Shown: in pieces, positions 29,701 through 35,700 of the stretch | Numbering within the stretch: position 1 is the stretch's first letter | How the letters are laid out: each line of letters starts with the position of its first letter | Assembly: GCF_905475395.1 (NCBI RefSeq) | Contig: NC_058342.1 | Location: 15,658,640-15,722,639 of the forward strand | Length of the DNA stretch: 64,000 nt | Source of the DNA: Chrysoperla carnea | Taxonomy: Eukaryota; Arthropoda; Insecta; Neuroptera; Chrysopidae | Direction of reading: 5' to 3' | The notes under the pieces: model-generated | Database searches by the model: none | Told to the model about the DNA's origin: nothing | The model's input: the letters and a program-made list of their open reading frames with translations, nothing else | Position numbers and translations under genes: made by a program

Positions 29701-32700
29701 ACGATCTTGGAAATGGCTCCAACGATTTTCGTATGTAGGGGTTTTTTGGGGCGATAAGTCGATCTAACAAGGTTTCATTTAAAAAAAAACGTCGTTTTAT
29801 TCGTTTTTTCATGAAAAACTGAAACATACATCGCAAAATATGACTCTTCCTGACATCTTTTGGTGTATATCGTAGTTAATGAAATACAATGCAAATTATA
29901 ACTCTTCCTGACATTTATTGGTGTATATCGTAGTTAATGAAATAAAATACATTACCGGGACATTCAAATTGGTATTTGTGTGGAGACATTTAAAACGGTC
30001 TTCTATTAGTGATAAAATTTGTGTCTTTTTAAGAATACCGAGCAAAGCTCGGTCATCCAGATATTGATATATTATTGGAGGCTGAATTACGATCGAATTT
30101 ATACAAATAATGTTTTACATTTTATGATACCCTTTTAACATGTGCTAAACGCTTACTCATTTTCTTTTATTTTTCTTATTTTGCCGGACGGTGTCAAAAA
30201 TTCACTCGAAGCACTCGATATTTGCAATAAAGATGCGTTTGCAAATGTTTATTAAATGCTTCGCGATGTGGCAGTTTTGCCTGTGACAACAGCGACGAAT
30301 GAACGCTCCTTTTCAACCTTGCGTCGTCTCAATACATACTTTAGATCGACAATGCCTGAAGATCGGCTTAACGGTTTAGTCCTCGCTTAATATACATCGC
30401 GATGTAGAGGTCATTGCACACAGAGTTTTGGAAAAGTTTTTTTCTGTACCTCGCAGATTTACTTAATGAAAAGCAGTGACTGAATATAATATTTTGATCT
30501 AATTAAATGTTCTCTTACTCGAGAAAATAATTTCTTGTTTTTATTGACTTTTTGACCTAACATGGCGAACAAAAGTTTGGACTCCTGCCTTAGATAATTC
30601 CTGCGCATAGGCCTGTTTTAAATAACTAAATAATTAATTTAATTTTTGAACATTAATTATAAATATTTAACAGGCTACTCCACCAGCGCCAGAACCAACC
30701 ACAAATAAAGGAAAACCAACGGGTGCAGGTGCGGGTGCTTTAAGTGATAGTTCCAGTTCAAGTTCGAGTAGCAGTGATGATTCTGAATCCGATAATGATG
30801 TTAATACTAAAAGATTGGTTAACAATTTTGGTCAACAATCACTGCACTCTGAAATAAAAGGTAAACACAAAATAAATACTTTAGGTATGAAGCATTTAAG
30901 GTTGCAATTCTATGGATCAATATGACTTTTTATGGAACCCGGAGTAAAATAGTTGCGGCTTCCACAGGACACTGGCTAGGTGGCAGGCACGCTGAACGAC
31001 TGAGGCTGACAGTGTATCATGATTATTGCAGAAGCTCACAGTGAAGAAGGAGAGAAAACGATGTCTCATCTTCACTGTCACTGCCCAGCTCTTGTCACGA
31101 GTAAGTGGACTCACTTGAGCCAGCCTTTCTTTGACGATCTCTCCGGCGTGAAGTTTGTTGACGTGAAAGCACTCCTGCTATTCTTAAACAGCTTCAAATG
31201 GTTCATGAAGTAGTGGCCGATGATTAGCAAACCTTTTTTCGGTATCACAACGGACCCTATGATCTAAGTGTGTCTCACTCCAGGACAGCCACTATAACCT
31301 AACCTAACCATGGGATCTGGCTTAAAATGTTTGTATGAGTGTGTAGAACAAAATCATATTGATAAGAAAGTGTGCTTTTACTATGCACACGCACGCGCGC
31401 TTAGAAGTTCCTCCAAGCTAATTCTGCTTAAAAATAGTGAAATTTGAGATAACAGTTATTGGATCTTTCTAAGCATTTTTTATCCTGCGGCATTTTTTTT
31501 CTGATTGAAAAAAAAATTATACTTTTGATACTGTCGAAATTAACGATTATTGTGTTATTACGATCGAATATTTGACTTGTAATTTGTTGTATCTCATATT
31601 TTGAATGATTTAAAAAAAATTTTGTCTCTTGACTTTTTTCCCTCACCTCACCGTTTTGTCTTATTTTCTTCGCAAATTTATATTATAAATATGTTATATA
31701 ACCCTTAGAGCAAGGATGGCGATGGCAATGGCGAACCAATGGCACGCTTGTCATTGATGGCGCGTGACACAATATTTTAGGCACGCCACCGATCACAAAA
31801 TTCACTATGAAGTATTATATTACGAACAAACGCGAGTGATTTTACGAACGTGCTTGTTTGTTATTGTAGTTACATCGTGGATTATAATTGGCATCACAAA
31901 TCACAAATCCGTTAGTCACAAAAGCGAATCATTGCAAAAGCAATTAATTGAAGTTACTTGAAGGAGAATTTTTGAAGGATGTCTGATTATCATGCACGCC
32001 TTCACTTTTTGGTGATTTCTATAGTAAAGACAAGATAATTAATCGCATCAAAGATTCTCGCCTATCTAGGAACACAATAAAAAAATATAAATATTATTAA
32101 ATATAATAAATGAGATCTCTAGGATATTTCGAAATAAAATTTCTGTTTTTACCCCAATTTACTAGATCAGGGGTCGGCAATCTTTGAGTCGGAAGAATCA
32201 AAATTTACAATTTACTAAATATCAAAGTATTTAAAGAGCCACAAAAATTTTTCTTTCAATCAATAAATTTCATTTTGAAAAAAAAAAAAAACCTAATCCA
32301 TTTATTCATACACTGCGCCAAGTTATTAAAGGAACAAAATTTCAAAGACTTTCATAGCAGACATTTCTTAATTTTGACGATTTTTAAGAACAATTCATTG
32401 CTGTTTTAAGTGAACCGATTCTCGATAAGCCGATTCAAGATCGATCCAAGAATTGATTCTTTTGAAAGAATTTGCCATAACTATTTTCTATTACAGAAAG
32501 CAATTAATTCGTCAATTTATATTTATATAATTTTTTTAGTTTCTGATAGCAGTGACTCAGATAGCGATGATGACGACGATCATGAAACGCATCATGTTCC
32601 AGTTACAAAGCCATCGATGCCAGCAAGTAAGTATCCAAAGAAAATGATAATCAAAAAAACAAAAGGAAGATTTGCATGTTTTTTTCGATCCAAGTAAACC

Positions 32701-35700
32701 TTCCAATGGTGCTGGCTATTTTTAAGGACATTTTCTATGTGATGTAGCACAGAAATTATGTGCTAAATGCTTCATGTTTTGTTATATATTTTTTTCTTTT
32801 CTATATGCTAATTTGTATTTTGATTAACCAGTTAATTACAAATTTGTAGTTACTTATTAAATCGTAGAATTACTTCTTTAAATTAATTATTAATATCTTA
32901 GAGTGTAATCTAATTATTTCCATAGACATTTTGTATGTGATATAGCATAGAAATAATGTGCTAAATGCTTGTTTGTGATATAGCACAGAAATAATGTGCT
33001 AAATGCTTCTATGTGATATAGCACTGAAATTATGTGCTAAATGCTTCTATGTGATATAGCACAGAAATTATGTGCTGAATGCTTCTATGTGATATAGCAC
33101 AGAAATTATGTGCTAAATGCTTATTTTTTTATTATTGTTTTCTATATGTTAATTTGTATTTTGATTAACCAGTTAATTACAAATTTGTACTTCTAGTTAC
33201 TAATTAAATAGGAGATTTAATTCTTTAAATTAATTATTAATATCTTAGGGTGTATTCTAATGGGTCTAATTATTTCCATAGACATTTTTTATGTGAAATA
33301 GCACAGAAATAATGTGCTAAATGCTTTTTTGTTTTGTTAAGTTTCTTTTCTTTTCTTTATGCTTATTTGTATTTTGATTAACCAGTTAATTAAAAATTTG
33401 TGTTTACTAATTAAATTATCGATTTAATTCTTTTAATTAAGTATTAATATCTAAGGATGCTTTCCAATATACACTGCGAGCACTGCTCAGTGCTCTTACT
33501 GGAGAGAAAATCGTTCCGATATAGACTACCAGTAAACTGCCGCAGTACTCTAATAAAATTAATGACACTATGAATCACCGTCATTTTTTTACTGCAAGCA
33601 CTGACGTTTTAGAGGTAAGGTACTCAAATTCAAATAGCGCCAGTTTTATAAAATTTCGCGTCAATTATTAATATAAATAATAATCATAAATATAAAATGT
33701 TGAGTAAAATTGTTTTATTATACCATGTATATGAAATATACATAGTATATTAAGTTTAGTCCCAAGTTTGTAACGCTTAAAAATATTGATGGTACGAAAA
33801 AAAAATTTGGTATAGGTGTTCATAGAATCACCTAATTAGTCCATTCCGTCTATCTGTCGCCTGTCGTCTGTCCGTCTGTCATCACGATTACTCAAAAACG
33901 AAAAGACATATCAAGCTGAAATTTTTATAGTGTGCTTAAGACGTAAAAAGTGAGGTCGAGTTCGTAAATAAGCAAAATAGGTCAATTGGATCTTGTAAAC
34001 CGTTAAAGATAGAACAAATGTTTGAATGTAAAAAATGTTCCTTATAAAAAAATAAACAACTTTTGTTTGAAATATTTTCTTGTAAACATCACTGTTTACC
34101 CACGAGGGCGCTAATTAGGTGAAAATTTTTGAGTATGTATTAATATGGGAATATCAGTTTTGTGTGTGTGGCTATTTAAGAGTGGATAAAACAAACGATT
34201 GCGTCATCAACACTGTCTATACATGGTATTTCAACCATTAACTCAGTCAATTGTTTGTTTTCACTTGTTAATAAAAATTTTAGGCACTACATTCATGTTA
34301 AATGAAAATATAACATTTTAATAGGGACTGAGAAAGATCATTTTTGACGTCACCTACCGAGGAAAGCTTGAAACAAAGTGATGGCAAATGGTATACAAAA
34401 CAATCACAAATTTATAAATTTAATTATTTTTTCAATTTAATCGACATAATTTTTCATAATGTCTTCATCTAAAGTATCTTGCTGTATCCGTGGATGTTCC
34501 AATATGCCATACAAAAATAAAAATCTTAATGCAAGTATGAAATTTTATCGTTTCCCTGAAAGTAGTCAGAATTCTGAATGGATAACCTCAAAACGTCAAA
34601 AATTTAATTAATTATGATGAATTAATATAATGTATTGCGGCACATAAGTGCTTGCACCGTTCCCAAGGGCCTCTTTTACAGTTGCAATCCACTTTGACGA
34701 TGTTTCGATTATCATCGAGCTAAAAATAATGATTTTGAAATTACTAAAAATTATTTAATTAAACAACGTAATAAATATTTAAAAATTAAAAATCTGTCAA
34801 GTATTTTTATTTCATCAAGAATTAGAAGAAAAATTATTTTCTGACTTCGAAGTTCTTTACCGCATTTATAATTAATTATAAAGTTATGAACACTAAAAAT
34901 AATAGTAGTAGTTTTTAATTTTATGTATAATAATTAGAAAAATAATTTGTAACTTACATAAATTTTTAAACTGTAAACATTAGAAACGTTAGTCTGTGCG
35001 ACAACTGAGCAGGTTATGGTTGAATGCTTGTTTTGATGTACTGTTTCGACAACATTCATAACATGACCGGACTTGAATAAATTTTGGCCCTTGATATCAT
35101 TTTGACCATTAATTCGATCATTTTGTATAGGCAAAAACCCGAATTTAATTATTTTTTCCATTTTTTTAGATTAGCTAATACTATTCTCTACATTGTTTAC
35201 AGCGCTTTGTTTTGTTTTTATAACACCAGGGCGCTCCACTTTCAGCAGTAGTGCTGCCTCTATAGTTCTTTCTCAATCCCTATTAACTAAATAAAAATTC
35301 ATATATTTTTATTATAAGTTAAAAAAATTTAACTTTTTCAACTAATCTTGAATATATTACAAATATTCACCAAATATTTAATTATAGCAATATTCAAACA
35401 ATAATTTATTTCGTTGAACAGAGAACTTTTTAATGAAAAATATTTTCGTTTGACAACGGTGTCAAAAAACGGGGTAACATTATACTGGACTGCGTTCCGT
35501 TTTAACCAGTAATCATTGTAACTGACTAAAAAGAAACGGTTTCGCAGTATACTGAATAAATGTCATATCTTACAGTGGTCTCAGTGTATATCGGAACATA
35601 CCCATTATTACCGAAGAAGATCAGTATAACTTTTTACGAAGGTAGTGTACAGATAATTTGTTTTTTATTATTGTTCGTATTTTGGGCTTAGTTTAACTCC

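Larger units (their letters stand above)
34322..35282. mobile_element. 961 bp THAP/SWIM transposon derivative (ISL2EU- or Kolobok-like)
   Basis: The ends are inverted 16-mers TAGGGACTGAGAAAGA / TAGGGATTGAGAAAGA (second given as inverse), each bounded by TTAA (34318-34321 and 35283-35286). Two convergent reading frames fill it: a THAP-finger frame (34459-34611, plus) and a spliced SWIM-finger frame (35161-34612, minus); their stops abut. From family knowledge, ISL2EU elements encode a THAP-containing transposase and a separate SWIM/YqaJ protein, whereas Kolobok elements make TTAA duplications. The catalytic parts of both genes are gone, so this is a deletion derivative joining the 5' ends of the two genes. 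It lies in Eaf intron 7. Confidence 0.8.

Noticed and set aside
29597-29836. Minus-strand frame with a long Ile-Tyr repeat
   Set aside because: It is translation of the (TA)n microsatellite and flanking repeat B.
32938-33122. CRISPR-like array
   Set aside because: The 38 bp units abut without unique spacers and the genome is an insect's; it is an intronic minisatellite.
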